NCBI RefSeq assembly: GCF_020037125.1
Contig: NZ_JAIQDG010000023.1
Location: 62,001-126,000 of the forward strand
Source: Myxococcus sp. RHSTA-1-4
Lineage (GTDB): Bacteria > Myxococcota > Myxococcia > Myxococcales > Myxococcaceae
Length of the DNA: 64,000 bases
Direction: 5' to 3'
Under the pieces are notes generated by a model, which ran no database searches, was not told the origin of the DNA, and saw only the letters and a program-made list of their open reading frames with translations. Below are positions 44,661-55,631 of the stretch, piece after piece. The position numbers were made by a program, and so were the translations under genes. Position 1 is the first letter of the stretch. Each line of letters begins with the position of its first letter.

Positions 44661-44870
44661 ATGTCCGGGATGCTCGAGGCTGCGAAGGTGGTGCTGATTA
44701 CCGGCGGCACGCATGGCGTGGGCCGGGCCCTGGTGGAGAAGTACGCCCGCGAGGGGGGGAGTGTCGCGACGTGCGCGCGGCGCGAGGAGGAGCCGCGGGC
44801 GCTGGAGCGTGAGGCTCCCGGCGTCCGGGGCTGGCGATTCGTGACGCTCCGAATCGGGGGGGCAGTCGCC
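44661..44870 (+). pseudogene. Truncated short-chain dehydrogenase (SDR) gene
   Basis: A perfect AGGAGG (44651-44656) precedes ATG 44661. The first about 60 codons encode a standard SDR nucleotide-binding unit: VVLITGGTHGVGRALVEKYA then VATCARREEEPRALERE. After about 44862 the similarity stops and the frame runs antisense through the neighbouring kinase gene, whose end is at 44919. The catalytic Ser-Tyr-Lys part, some 180 residues, is missing. The most likely explanation is a 3' deletion that fused the remnant to this locus. The open frame beyond the break has no stop only because of the base composition. Confidence 0.65.
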
Positions 44871-44918
44871 ACGCGCCCGCGCCCGGACGGCACCGCCGCA
44901 CGGGCGGTGCAGCGGGGC

Positions 44919-46544
<1,626 letters not shown>

Positions 46545-46606
46545 GATGTGCAGTGAGAATATCCCTGTTTCTCACCGCATGGGAAATACCGACTCCTCCA
46601 CGACCC

Positions 46607-46629
46607 CACAAAAACCCCTCCCCCGAGGG
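46607..46629 (-). terminator. Short terminator behind the ABC exporter genes
   Basis: Read on the minus strand, CCCTC-GGGG-GAGGG is followed by GTTTTTG. The stem is short (5 bp) but the T-run is clear. It separates the exporter genes from the PEGA kinase gene. Confidence 0.55.
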
Positions 46630-46652
46630 CAGAAGCTCCGTGAAGGTGGGAG

Positions 46653-47414
46653 TCAGGCCTTCATCTTGTAACCGGAACGCAACACTCCGTAGGTGAGGGC
46701 GGTCGCCACCACGGCGACGCCGGCCAGGATGGCCGCGCCCGTGAGCGGGGGGAAGCTGCTGCGGCCGAGCATGCCGTAGCGCAGCCCCTCCACCATGTAG
46801 ACCATGGGGTTGAAGAGGCTGATGGCGTTCCAGGGCGAGGGCAGCTCCCGCACCGAATAGAAGACGCCGCCCAGGAAGGTGAGGGGCAGCATGACGAAGG
46901 TGGGGAAGAAGTTGATCTGCTCGAACTTCTCCGCCCAGATGGCCGCGAGCATGCCCAGCACGCTGAAGACGTAGGAGGAGAGCAGCAGGAACCAGGCGGC
47001 CACCCAGGCGTGCTCCAGGCTGAAGCCGGTGAACATGCCGGCCACGGCCCAGGTGAGGCCGCCCACGATGAGGCCGCGCACCATGGCGCCGCCAATGAAG
47101 CCGGCCATCAGCTCCCCGGGCCCCAGCGGTGACACCAGCAGGTCCACCACCGTGCCCTGAATCTTGGTGATGAAGAGGGACGAGGAGCTGTTGAGGAAGG
47201 CGTTGTTGGCGATGCCGAGGAAGACGAGCCCGGGCACGATGAAGTGCAGGTAGGGCGTGCCCTCCACCGTCTGGACGCGGCTGGAGAGGGAGTAGCCGAA
47301 GACGATGAAGTACAGCGTGGTGCTGATGAGGGGCGAGAGGACCGTCTGGCCCGGCACCCGCATGAAGCGCCGGACCTCCTTCGCGAACAGCGTCTGCATC
47401 CCGAGGATGTTCAT
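46653..47414 (-). CDS. ABC-2 type transporter permease
   Basis: 253 residues from ATG 47414 (MNILGMQTLFAKEVRRFMR). Six membrane helices are visible, including PLISTTLYFIVFGYSL, FIVPGLVFLGIANNAF, and LLLSSYVFSVLGMLAAIW. The signature FVMLPLTFLGGVFYSVRELP and FNPMVYMVEGLRYG near the end is the ABC-2 (YadH/NodJ-type) permease motif. It forms the channel of an exporter with the ATPase encoded 29 bp upstream. Such pairs export drugs, polysaccharides or lipids. No substrate gene lies nearby, so the cargo is unknown. Confidence 0.92.
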   Translation of the reverse strand: MNILGMQTLFAKEVRRFMRVPGQTVLSPLISTTLYFIVFGYSLSSRVQTVEGTPYLHFIVPGLVFLGIANNAFLNSSSSLFITKIQGTVVDLLVSPLGPGELMAGFIGGAMVRGLIVGGLTWAVAGMFTGFSLEHAWVAAWFLLLSSYVFSVLGMLAAIWAEKFEQINFFPTFVMLPLTFLGGVFYSVRELPSPWNAISLFNPMVYMVEGLRYGMLGRSSFPPLTGAAILAGVAVVATALTYGVLRSGYKMKA

Positions 47415-47443
47415 GATGGGCAGGTAGGGCGGGAGCGGGTGGG

Positions 47444-48373
47444 TCAGGCGGCCTGTGGGCGGCCCCGCAGGATTTCGATGAGCACGTCCTCCAGCCGCGA
47501 GTGGCGCGTCTCCACGTCGGCGATGGGCTGCCCTTCCGCGTACAGCGCGCGGAGCAGCTCGCCGGAGGGCGCGCAGCCCTCGCGCTCGACGTAGGTGAGG
47601 GTGCGGCCGTCCTCGGAGAGGCGTGCGGAGAAGCGGCGGCCGGCCTCGGGCATGGCGGCCTGCGGGTGCTCGAAGGTGACGACGACGCGGCGCTCGCCGA
47701 AGCGGCGAAGCAGGGTGGCCTTGTCCTCCACCATGAGGAGGCGGCCCTCGTTGATGATGCCCACGCGGTCCGCCAGCTCCTCGGCCTCCTCCAGGTAGTG
47801 CGTCGTGAGGACGATGGTGGTGCCCTCCGCGGCCAGCTTGCGCACGTAGGTCCACAAGTCGCGGCGCAGCTCCACGTCCACGCCGGCGGTGGGCTCGTCC
47901 AGGAAGACGAGGCGGGGCTTGTGCACCAGCGCCTTGGCGATGAGGAGCCGGCGCTTCATGCCGCCGGACAGGGCGCGCGTCATGGCGTCCTTCTTCGCCT
48001 GGAGGTTGAGCGCGGTGAGCACCTCGTCGATGCGCGCATCGTCCCGGCGGCGGCCGTAGAAGCCGAGCTGGATGCGCAGGGACTCGGCCACGGAGAAGAA
48101 CGGGTCGAAGTTGATTTCCTGCGGCACCAGCCCGATTTCGTAGCGGGGGGACACCGGGTCCTTGTCCAGGTCCTGCCCGAAGACGCGGATGGTGCCGGCG
48201 GTCTTCTTCACCAGGCCGCACACGCTGCCAATCATCGTCGTCTTGCCGGCGCCGTTGGGACCCAGCAGGGCGAAGATTTCACCCGGACGGATGGTGAGGT
48301 CCAGCGAGTGAAGCGCGGTGAAGTCGCCGTAGCGCTTGGTGAGTCCCTGGAGCTCGAGGGCGGGGGTGGACAT
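47444..48373 (-). CDS. ABC transporter ATP-binding protein (exporter)
   Basis: 309 residues from ATG 48373. It has a single ATPase domain: Walker [11 protein letters not shown]-loop VPQEINFD, signature LSGGMKRR, Walker B LVFLDEPTAG and H-loop TTHYLEE. A C-terminal extension of about 85 residues (FEHPQAAMPEAGRRF) is typical of the DrrA/YadG exporter type. It powers the permease encoded directly downstream (29-bp gap). It is divergent from the ceramidase fusion gene, with 157 bp between the starts. Confidence 0.94.
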   Translation of the reverse strand: MSTPALELQGLTKRYGDFTALHSLDLTIRPGEIFALLGPNGAGKTTMIGSVCGLVKKTAGTIRVFGQDLDKDPVSPRYEIGLVPQEINFDPFFSVAESLRIQLGFYGRRRDDARIDEVLTALNLQAKKDAMTRALSGGMKRRLLIAKALVHKPRLVFLDEPTAGVDVELRRDLWTYVRKLAAEGTTIVLTTHYLEEAEELADRVGIINEGRLLMVEDKATLLRRFGERRVVVTFEHPQAAMPEAGRRFSARLSEDGRTLTYVEREGCAPSGELLRALYAEGQPIADVETRHSRLEDVLIEILRGRPQAA

Positions 48374-48530
48374 GGCGGCGCTTCCTCTAACACCTTCGAG
48401 GTTTCCGCGCCTGCTCCTCTTCCGTCCGGTAGCGGGCCCACGCCGGGCTCAATCCCAGTCCGGCGATTGCGGCATGTCGGCGTGGCTTGTTAGAGCACCC
48501 ACTCCAGGGCCGAGCAGGGGGGGAGTCCAC

Positions 48531-51500
48531 ATGTCGGAAGTCACCGGAGCGTCAGCCCCATTCAAGCGGGAGCCCCGGCCCGGGCAGAGGGCGCGGTGCG
48601 GCGTCGCCGCGGTGCCCTTCCTGTTGCCGGACGGCATTGCCATGGCGGGCTACTCGCTGATGGGCAAGGTCGGAAGGCGGGCGGCGTGGGAGCTGTGCGC
48701 GCGGGCCATGGTGCTGGAGGACGACGCGGGGCACGTGGTGGCGTTCGTGACGGCGGACCTGATGTCGGCCTCGCGCTACCTCCACGAGCGCGCCGCGGCG
48801 CTGACTCGGCAGGGCGCCTCCGGACTGGACGTGCACCAGATTGTGCTGATGGGCACGCACACGCACACCGCGCCCGGCGGCTTCTACGGCAACAGCCTCT
48901 ACGACACCATCGCCCAGAGCGCGCCGGGCTTCCAGCGCCGGCTCGCGGATGACCTCGCGCGGGCCATCGCCGACGCCATCGAGGAGGCGTGGCGGACGGC
49001 CCGCCCGGCGAGCATCTCCCTCCAGACGGAAGTCCTCTGGGGCGTGAGCCGCAACCGGAGCCTCGCGCCGTTCCGGGAGAATCCCGAGGTGATGCACTGG
49101 AACACGGACTCCGCGTTCCCCGGCTACCGGCCCGGCGGCGGCCCCCTCTCCGCCGAGCAGCTCGCGGTGGACCCTCGCGTGGTCATCCTGTCCGCGTACG
49201 ACGACGAAGGGCGCCGCATCGGCACGTTCGCCACCTTCGGCTGTCACAACACGGCGCTGGGCATGGACCAGAAGTACTACGCGCCGGACTGGACGGGCAT
49301 CGCCGCGTCGCTCGTGGAGCAGGACGCGCGGTATGGCGCTCCCATCACCCTCGTCGGACTGTCGGGCGCCGGTGACGCCTCGCCGACGCCTCCCGGCGAT
49401 GATGCGTCCCACCACGAGGGCCCGAAGAAGCAGGGCGTGGACCTGGCGCGCTTCGTCGGCGCGAGGGTGGCGCGCACCATTCTCGCGGCACATGCCCGGC
49501 CTCCTCGGCTGGTGCCCATCACCCTCAAGAGCTGGTACGAGGACTGGGTGCCCCGGGCGGGCTCCAACGTCACGGGCGTGCCGGCGACGCGGCTGGCGAA
49601 GTGGGAGCTGGGCGCGCCCGCGCTCGCGGGTGCCGAGGACGGCCGCTCCCTTCTCTACCCGGGGCTGGTCCGCGAGGGGATGCGGGGCGGGACGTTCTCT
49701 CCCGTCAGCCCGCAGTTCCCCAAGGTGCCCGCGCTCGGCGTGGTCGGCTCGCTCCTGAAGAACCTGGCCGACCTCAGCCCCTCGCCTGGCCACGCGCTGC
49801 ATGTGGTGCAGGTGGCGGACCATGTCTTCGCCACCGTGCCGGGCGAGCCCACCGCCTGCGCCGCCTTCCAGCTCGAGTCCGCCATGCTCCGGTTGCCCGG
49901 CGTGGCGACCGCGTCGGTGCTGGGCTACGCGGGGGACTACGCGGGCTACTTCACCACGCGGCCGGAGTTCCTCCTCCAGCACTACGAGGGCGCCTCCACC
50001 CTCTATGGCTCGGAGAGCGTCAACCACCTCGCGGCCCGGCTGGCGCGGCTCGCGCGGGGTGCGCCCTTCGCCGCGCGGGGCCGGGAGGCCGCCGCCTTTG
50101 CACTGGAGGCGGCGGAGCGCCCGGAGGCGCCCGCCACCCTGAGGGCGATGCGCGCGCCAGCCCCCGTGGACCCGGGCGCGGCCCTCGCTTCGGGAGGCCA
50201 CCGGGACGGGCGCGGTGTCTTCGCCTGGTGGGCCTGGCCCGCGGCGCATGCGCCGGAGGACGCGCTCCAGGTCCAGCTCGAGCTGCGCGCCAGCGGGCAG
50301 CCCGAGGAGGTCTACCGCCTGGCTCCGGTGGAGGTGCGGCTGCTGGACGAGCCCCTCCTCGGTGAGGAGCGCCGCGTGTGGCAGGCGCGCTTCGAGCTCG
50401 ACGTACCGCTGGAGGGGCTGTCCATCGTCGCCGTTCCCCGCCCACCGGCGCCCTTCCAGGCCCCGGACGTGGTGATTGAGCGCGCGCCGGAGCTGGAGGC
50501 CGCCCCCGCGGAGCCGCGGGTGGTGCTGGAGCTGTCGCCCTTCGCCGCCGCGTCCGCCGTCGCGCCCACGCTGGGCGAGGCGCGCTCGCGGGCGCGGGTG
50601 ATGCCGCCCGTGGAGATGGAGGACGAGGGTGTCGCTCCCATGGGCCCCGCCGAGGTGGAGGAGCTGGTGCGCGAGGCGGAGCGCGACCCCGTCGGGGTGG
50701 GCCGGATTCTCTACGCGCGCATCGATGCCGGCGCGGCCCCCACCGACGACGAGGCCGCCGAGCTGGCGCGAAAGACAGTCTCGGAGCTGCGGGCGCGCGC
50801 CGTGACACCCGAGGGAGCCCTGGTGCTGGAGGCTGTCGCGGCACCGGCGATGAAGGCCGCTCCCCCCGTCCGGCTGCCGGAGGACTTCACGTTCGAGGGG
50901 TATGACCCGGAGGCCATCCCCATCGACCCGGCCGACACCCGGTTCGAGACGAAGGCGGACTGGCTCTCCTACGTCGTCTTCACCGGAGGGCTGTACCACA
51001 CCCGCCTGCTCGAGCTGGACCCGGTCCGGCGCAACGGCGCGTTCTACTCGCGGTTCACCTATCCGCTGGCCTCGCCGACGGCCCAGGCGCCGGTGGAGGT
51101 CGCGCTGTTCTCCGACTTCGGCAACGGGCTGGCCCATGCGCGCTACATCGCGCGGCAGCTCATCGGGCACCCGTACGCCATCCACCTGGGAGACGTGTAC
51201 TACGCCGGCAGGCGCAAGGAGTTCGAGGAGTACTTCGCCGGGCCGCTGGAGCCCCTGCTCGCGGACACGGAGTTGTTCATGCTCGCCGGCAACCACGAGA
51301 TGTACAGCCGGGGCACGACGTTCCACGCGTACCTGGACCAGAAGCGCGCACGCTACCCGGAGCGGCAGAAGCAGGAGGGCGCGAGCTTCCGGCTCGTCTC
51401 GGAGCGCTTCCAGATTGTGGGCATGGACACCGCCTGGTGGAAGTACGGGCGGGTGGACCCGGAGGTGCTCGAGCTGGTGCGCGGGTGGCTGCGCGAGGGC

Positions 51501-51968
51501 CGCGGGGAGCGCATGAACATCCTGCTCACCTCCGAGCACGGCTGGGACTTCGGCGGCGGCAAGACGACGGAGCTGTTGAGCGAGGACCTGCGCGGCATCG
51601 CCGACGGCGGCCTGGTGGACCTCTGGTTCTGGGGGAACGTGCACCACGCCGCGCTCTACGAGCCCTCGCGGTGGGGCCCGTTCGTCGCGAGCTGCATCGG
51701 CCACGCGGGCTACCCGTATTACACGCTCAATCCGGCGGACGCGCCGAAGAGCGCCGCGCCGGTGCGCTGGGCCGAGTACGAGCACCGCTTCTCCGGCTGG
51801 AAGGCCGCGGGTGGAGGCCCCCTGCGCGAGGACATGGGCAACAACGGCTGGTGCAAGCTGCGCCTCTTGCACGACGGCACGGCCGAGCTCGTCTACATCG
51901 ACTGGCGCGGTCGCGAGCGCCACCGCGCGAGGGTGGCCCGGACGCCGCGGGGTGTCAGCCTGACGTGA
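48531..51968 (+). CDS. Neutral ceramidase - metallophosphoesterase fusion
   Basis: 1145 residues from ATG 48531, with GGGGGGAG 6 bp upstream. Residues about 20-430 match neutral/alkaline ceramidase: zinc ligands His110 and His112 in MGTHTHTAPGGFYG, later FGCHNTALG, and nucleophile Ser284 in GAGDASPTP, like the family's GDxSP. A beta-rich part (about 540-650) may be its C-terminal domain, followed by a Glu/Ala-rich linker (to about 800). Residues about 855-1115 are a calcineurin-like phosphoesterase: Asp862 in FSDFG, Asp888 in LGDVYYAG, GNHE 920-923, SEHGWD and His1038-His1039 in WGNVHH. It could deacylate ceramide and remove a phosphate group, i.e. act on sphingolipids. There is no signal peptide, unlike secreted ceramidases. 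The last 14 bp overlap the convergent histidine kinase gene. Confidence 0.87.
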   Translation: MSEVTGASAPFKREPRPGQRARCGVAAVPFLLPDGIAMAGYSLMGKVGRRAAWELCARAMVLEDDAGHVVAFVTADLMSASRYLHERAAALTRQGASGLDVHQIVLMGTHTHTAPGGFYGNSLYDTIAQSAPGFQRRLADDLARAIADAIEEAWRTARPASISLQTEVLWGVSRNRSLAPFRENPEVMHWNTDSAFPGYRPGGGPLSAEQLAVDPRVVILSAYDDEGRRIGTFATFGCHNTALGMDQKYYAPDWTGIAASLVEQDARYGAPITLVGLSGAGDASPTPPGDDASHHEGPKKQGVDLARFVGARVARTILAAHARPPRLVPITLKSWYEDWVPRAGSNVTGVPATRLAKWELGAPALAGAEDGRSLLYPGLVREGMRGGTFSPVSPQFPKVPALGVVGSLLKNLADLSPSPGHALHVVQVADHVFATVPGEPTACAAFQLESAMLRLPGVATASVLGYAGDYAGYFTTRPEFLLQHYEGASTLYGSESVNHLAARLARLARGAPFAARGREAAAFALEAAERPEAPATLRAMRAPAPVDPGAALASGGHRDGRGVFAWWAWPAAHAPEDALQVQLELRASGQPEEVYRLAPVEVRLLDEPLLGEERRVWQARFELDVPLEGLSIVAVPRPPAPFQAPDVVIERAPELEAAPAEPRVVLELSPFAAASAVAPTLGEARSRARVMPPVEMEDEGVAPMGPAEVEELVREAERDPVGVGRILYARIDAGAAPTDDEAAELARKTVSELRARAVTPEGALVLEAVAAPAMKAAPPVRLPEDFTFEGYDPEAIPIDPADTRFETKADWLSYVVFTGGLYHTRLLELDPVRRNGAFYSRFTYPLASPTAQAPVEVALFSDFGNGLAHARYIARQLIGHPYAIHLGDVYYAGRRKEFEEYFAGPLEPLLADTELFMLAGNHEMYSRGTTFHAYLDQKRARYPERQKQEGASFRLVSERFQIVGMDTAWWKYGRVDPEVLELVRGWLREGRGERMNILLTSEHGWDFGGGKTTELLSEDLRGIADGGLVDLWFWGNVHHAALYEPSRWGPFVASCIGHAGYPYYTLNPADAPKSAAPVRWAEYEHRFSGWKAAGGGPLREDMGNNGWCKLRLLHDGTAELVYIDWRGRERHRARVARTPRGVSLT

Positions 51969-53964
51969 CGGCTCCGCCGGACGTTCGTGTCAGGGGCAGG
52001 CGCACCGTGAAGGTGGAGCCCTGGCCCGGCGTGGACTCAGCCTGGATGGAGCCCTCCATCGCGTCGAGGAGCTGCCGGCTGATGTAGAGCCCCAGCCCGA
52101 GCCCGCCGTAGTGCCGCTCCGACACGGCGCGCTCGAACTTGCCGAAGATGCGCGACAGGTCCTCCTGGGAGATGCCGATGCCCTGGTCCTTCACCGACAC
52201 CACGGCCATCGTCCCCTCCCGCCAGAGCCTCACCTCCACCGGCTTGCCGCCGCCGTAGCGCACGGCGTTGCTCAGCAGGTTCACCACCACCTGCTCCACC
52301 CGCAGCGGGTCCCACACCCCCACCAGCGGCTCCTCGGGGCCCTGCACGGTGATGCTGGCGCCCAGCCGCCGGAACTCGTCGCCGAAGGACTCCGCGAGCT
52401 GCCCCACCATGAGGCCCAGGTCCACCTCCCTCGGCTCCAGGCTCAGCCGCCCCGTCGTCAGCCGGGACACGTCCAGCAGGGTGTAGATGAGCCCGGCGAG
52501 CCGGCCCACCTGCCGCTCCAGCGCCTCGGAGCGGGAGGCGAGCTGTTCGGCCACCTCGGGGCTGGCGCGGGCCAGCTGGCGCAGGAGGAGCTGCAGGTGC
52601 AGACGCAGGCTCGTCAGGGGCGTGCGCAGCTCGTGCGCGGCCACGGTGAGGAACTCGTCCCGCGCCCGCACGGCCTGCTGGGCCTCCAGCAGCAGGCGGG
52701 CGCGCTCGCTCTCCGCCCGCCGCGCCTCGCTGATGTCCGCATGGGTGCCAATCCACTCCCGGATGGAGCCGTCCGGGGCGAGCACCGGCACGGCCCGCAC
52801 CAGGAACTGGCGGTACTCGCCGTCGTGCCGGCGCACGCGGCTCTCCAGCCGCAGGGGCTCCTTGCGCGCCACCGCCCGCCGCCACTCCGCCAGGACGTGC
52901 TCCCGGTCCTCGGGGTGCACGGCCTCAAGCCAGCCCTTCGGCGCCGTGGACGTCTTCACGTCCTGTCCGGTGTAGGCCATCCAGCTCGCCGACTCCGGCC
53001 GGACCATGCCGGTGGCGTCCGTCGTCCACACCATCTGCGTGGTGGCCTCCACCAGCGAGCGGAAGCGCTGCTCGCTCAGGTGGATGTCCTGCAGCGCCTT
53101 CTTGAACCCGGTGACGTCGAAGAAGGAGGAGACCGTCATGTACGGCTCGGCCTCTCCGGGCCGGCGCAGGGGCTGGGCGTTGATGGACAGCCAGATGAGC
53201 GAGCCGTCGGGCCGGCGCACTCCCATGGGCACGCTCCTCACCGGCTCGCCGGTGCGCAGCGCCACCATGGCGGGGTGCTCGGACCCCGGGAAGGGGGAGC
53301 CATCCTCGTGGATGGCCCGCCACCGAGGGTCCATGGAGGTGCGGCCCGCCAACTGGTCCACCGACAGCCCGAGGATGTGCTCGGCGCTCGCGTTGGCGGT
53401 GACGATGTCCCCCTCCCGGCTCTGCACGACGACGCCCTCGTCGAGCGCGGCGAGGATGGCCCGGTAGCGAGCCTCGCTCTCGCCGAGCGCCTGGGCCGCC
53501 GCCTCCGCGCGAGCCCGGGCGGCGCGCTCGCGTGCCAGCAACTCCTTCTGCTGCTCCTGGAGCTGGTGCCGCGCGGTGATGTCCTCCACGAAGGCATACA
53601 CCCCGGTGATGACGGCATCACGGCGCGAAGGATGGAAGGTGACGCAGTAGGTGTGCCGTGCCTCGGGGCGCGCCTCGGGGGCGAGGGCAAGCACCTCACG
53701 GTCCACGGAGCGGCCCGTGTCGAGCACCCGGCGCGCGCAGCGGAGGAACTGCTCGGCGGCGGGAGAGGGCGGGAGCACCTCCGAGGCGCGCCGGCCGAGA
53801 CAGGCCTCGCGGGGCTGTCCATCGGGAGTCATCAGCCGCATGGCCACCAGCCGCTCATTGAGCTCCACGAAGCGCAACTCCGTGTCCAGCACCGCGATGC
53901 CCAGGGGAGCCCCTTCCAGCAGCTCCTCGAAGCGCTCCCTGAGTTCTTGCGGCTCCAGCGACAT
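51955..53964 (-). CDS. PAS-domain sensor histidine kinase
   Basis: 669 residues from ATG 53964 (GGAGG about 6 bp upstream). There is no membrane helix, so it is cytoplasmic. Three PAS-type domains lie in line (about 10-140, 165-285 and 290-420). The last has a PAC segment, DGEYRQFLVRAVPVLAPDGS. A coiled coil leads to HisKA with His444 in VAAHELRTPLTSL. HATPase_c has an N box, NLLSNAVRYGGG, then DQGIGIS and GLGLGLYISRQ. It autophosphorylates and passes phosphate to a response regulator not encoded next to it (orphan kinase, common in myxobacteria). It overlaps the ceramidase-fusion gene by 14 bp at the 3' ends. Confidence 0.92.
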   Translation of the reverse strand: MSLEPQELRERFEELLEGAPLGIAVLDTELRFVELNERLVAMRLMTPDGQPREACLGRRASEVLPPSPAAEQFLRCARRVLDTGRSVDREVLALAPEARPEARHTYCVTFHPSRRDAVITGVYAFVEDITARHQLQEQQKELLARERAARARAEAAAQALGESEARYRAILAALDEGVVVQSREGDIVTANASAEHILGLSVDQLAGRTSMDPRWRAIHEDGSPFPGSEHPAMVALRTGEPVRSVPMGVRRPDGSLIWLSINAQPLRRPGEAEPYMTVSSFFDVTGFKKALQDIHLSEQRFRSLVEATTQMVWTTDATGMVRPESASWMAYTGQDVKTSTAPKGWLEAVHPEDREHVLAEWRRAVARKEPLRLESRVRRHDGEYRQFLVRAVPVLAPDGSIREWIGTHADISEARRAESERARLLLEAQQAVRARDEFLTVAAHELRTPLTSLRLHLQLLLRQLARASPEVAEQLASRSEALERQVGRLAGLIYTLLDVSRLTTGRLSLEPREVDLGLMVGQLAESFGDEFRRLGASITVQGPEEPLVGVWDPLRVEQVVVNLLSNAVRYGGGKPVEVRLWREGTMAVVSVKDQGIGISQEDLSRIFGKFERAVSERHYGGLGLGLYISRQLLDAMEGSIQAESTPGQGSTFTVRLPLTRTSGGAVTSG

Positions 53965-54249
53965 GGTCAGCCTCCACCCCGAAGAGCAGTCCCCCAGGCA
54001 CTTGCAAAAGCATGGCAATGCCGGGCCCCGGGGGGCATTCACGAGGAGCAGCCGGGGGCTCGGTGTGCCTGACCGCGTCCACCAGGACTGCCCTCCGGGG
54101 AGGGTGGTCCGAGCAGTGGACGCCGCGCAGCCTCGCTCTGGCTCCGGGCGGGGCGCGGGTGCGCGTGCCGCTCCTCACGCCGGCTATGGCCACTCTCTAT
54201 TCATCGGGGCACGGAGCCCCGCCCTGCCGTCCGTGATTGGAGGTGCTTC

Positions 54250-55449
54250 ATGGCCCGGGCATTCGACATCACCACCACGTCACCCTCGCTGCGCCTGGGA
54301 GGAGACCGGCGGGCCGAGGTGGCGTTCACCGTCACCAACTCGCTCGGCCGGCACGTCCGGGGCAGGGCCGTGGTCGTTCCCGAAGGACCGACGCCCCCCG
54401 AGTGGTTCTCCCTCGCGGGAGAGGCCGAGCGGGAGTTCCCCCCGAATGGCACGCACGTCTTCCAGGTCCAGGTGGCCGTTCCACCGTCACAGGGGGCGGG
54501 CGAGCATGCCTTCCACCTGCTGGTGGCGGACCAGGCCAACCCCGACGAGCATTTCGCTGACGGGCCCACGGTGTCGGTCCGGGTGCCCGCCCCGGTGGTG
54601 GCTCCCAAGAAGAAGATACCCTGGTGGATACCCGTGTCCGTCGCGGCGGTCCTCCTCATCGCGGTGGTGACGGGGGTGCTGGTGCATGACGGGGAAAAGG
54701 ACGAGGGCACGGGAGGCTCCGGCCCGGTGGCGGAGGAGCCCCAGGCCGAGCCGCCGCCTCCGGCACCGGTGCTGACCTTCAACGGGACGACCTCCTTCGT
54801 GGACCTGGGCCAGCCCCTGCCCCTGGAAATCACCGGGCCCATCACCCTGGAGGCCTGGATTCGCCCGACGAGCAACACCGCCATCCAGAACATCGTGGCC
54901 CGGGGCTTCGTCACGGCTCCCAACGGGGAAATCTTCCTACGCATCCTGTTCGGCAACTACCAGACCGGCTCCTACTCGGAGAGCCAGCCGTTTGGTGGCG
55001 TCATCTCGAGCATGCCGGCGCAGGACCTGAACAACTGGGTCCACGTGGCCAGCGTCTATGATGGTGAGAAGTGGCGGCTCTACCGCAATGGTGAATTGCT
55101 GGCCGAGAGTCCCGCTCAAGGGAGCGGCGGCCTTCCCATGAACGCCCGCTGGGCCATTGGCTCCAAGGGCGGCGGAGGCGAGCGCACCTTCAATGGCAAC
55201 ATCCGCGACGTGCGCATCTGGAGTGTCGCCCGCACCCAGGAACAGATTCGCGAGGGCATGAACGACCCTCCGGACGAGGGCGCGGAGGGGCTGTCTGGCT
55301 ATTGGCCGATGGATGAGAAGAGCGGCGGGCGTGTCCTCGACCACAGCGGCAACGAGGCCCATGGCTTCATCCATAACGCGCTGAGGGGGCCGTCCAGCGC
55401 GCCCCCGGTGACAACGCCTGACGCGGGAACCGCCGCGCCCGGCCAGTAG
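54250..55449 (+). CDS. Membrane-anchored LamG-domain protein
   Basis: 399 residues, ATG behind GGAGG. The N-terminal part (about 1-115; FDITTTSPSLRLGGDRRAEVAFTVTN) is a beta-sandwich rather like an Ig-like or MSP module and has no signal peptide. One membrane helix follows (IPWWIPVSVAAVLLIAVVTG, about 123-142) after a Lys-rich stop. Outside, a Glu/Pro linker leads to a LamG/concanavalin-like domain (about 178-370) with FVDLGQPLPLEITGPITLEAW, WVHVASVYDG, WRLYRNGELL and NGNIRDVRIWS. This places the N-terminal module in the cytoplasm and LamG outside. LamG domains bind glycans or proteins. It is divergent from the histidine kinase gene. Confidence 0.8.
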   Translation: MARAFDITTTSPSLRLGGDRRAEVAFTVTNSLGRHVRGRAVVVPEGPTPPEWFSLAGEAEREFPPNGTHVFQVQVAVPPSQGAGEHAFHLLVADQANPDEHFADGPTVSVRVPAPVVAPKKKIPWWIPVSVAAVLLIAVVTGVLVHDGEKDEGTGGSGPVAEEPQAEPPPPAPVLTFNGTTSFVDLGQPLPLEITGPITLEAWIRPTSNTAIQNIVARGFVTAPNGEIFLRILFGNYQTGSYSESQPFGGVISSMPAQDLNNWVHVASVYDGEKWRLYRNGELLAESPAQGSGGLPMNARWAIGSKGGGGERTFNGNIRDVRIWSVARTQEQIREGMNDPPDEGAEGLSGYWPMDEKSGGRVLDHSGNEAHGFIHNALRGPSSAPPVTTPDAGTAAPGQ

Positions 55450-55539
55450 CAGGGGGCGCGTCGTTCCGCAAGGGCAGCCGGTGCCTCCGGCGGGGTTGTT
55501 GTGGAGTGTGCGCTTGTGGGGATGCACGGTCTGGAACAG

Positions 55540-55568
55540 TTGACACTTGATTGCAGGTGTGTGGATTT
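55540..55568 (+). promoter_or_regulatory. Possible sigma-70-type promoter of the HPF-like gene
   Basis: TTGACA (55540-55545) is a perfect -35, followed after 17 bp by GGATTT (55563-55568), a weak -10. It lies about 65 bp before the ATG at 55632. The surrounding bases are AT-richer than the average here. Confidence 0.4.
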
Positions 55569-55631
55569 GGAGGGCAGCCCATCGACGTCTAGCCTTGTCT
55601 GAACCACCGGGCCGAGTGGGGGGCACAGGCA

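Noticed and set aside
48552-51923. A leftward 1,123-codon open frame
   Set aside because: It is a shadow of the ceramidase-phosphoesterase gene, which has clear catalytic motifs in both halves.
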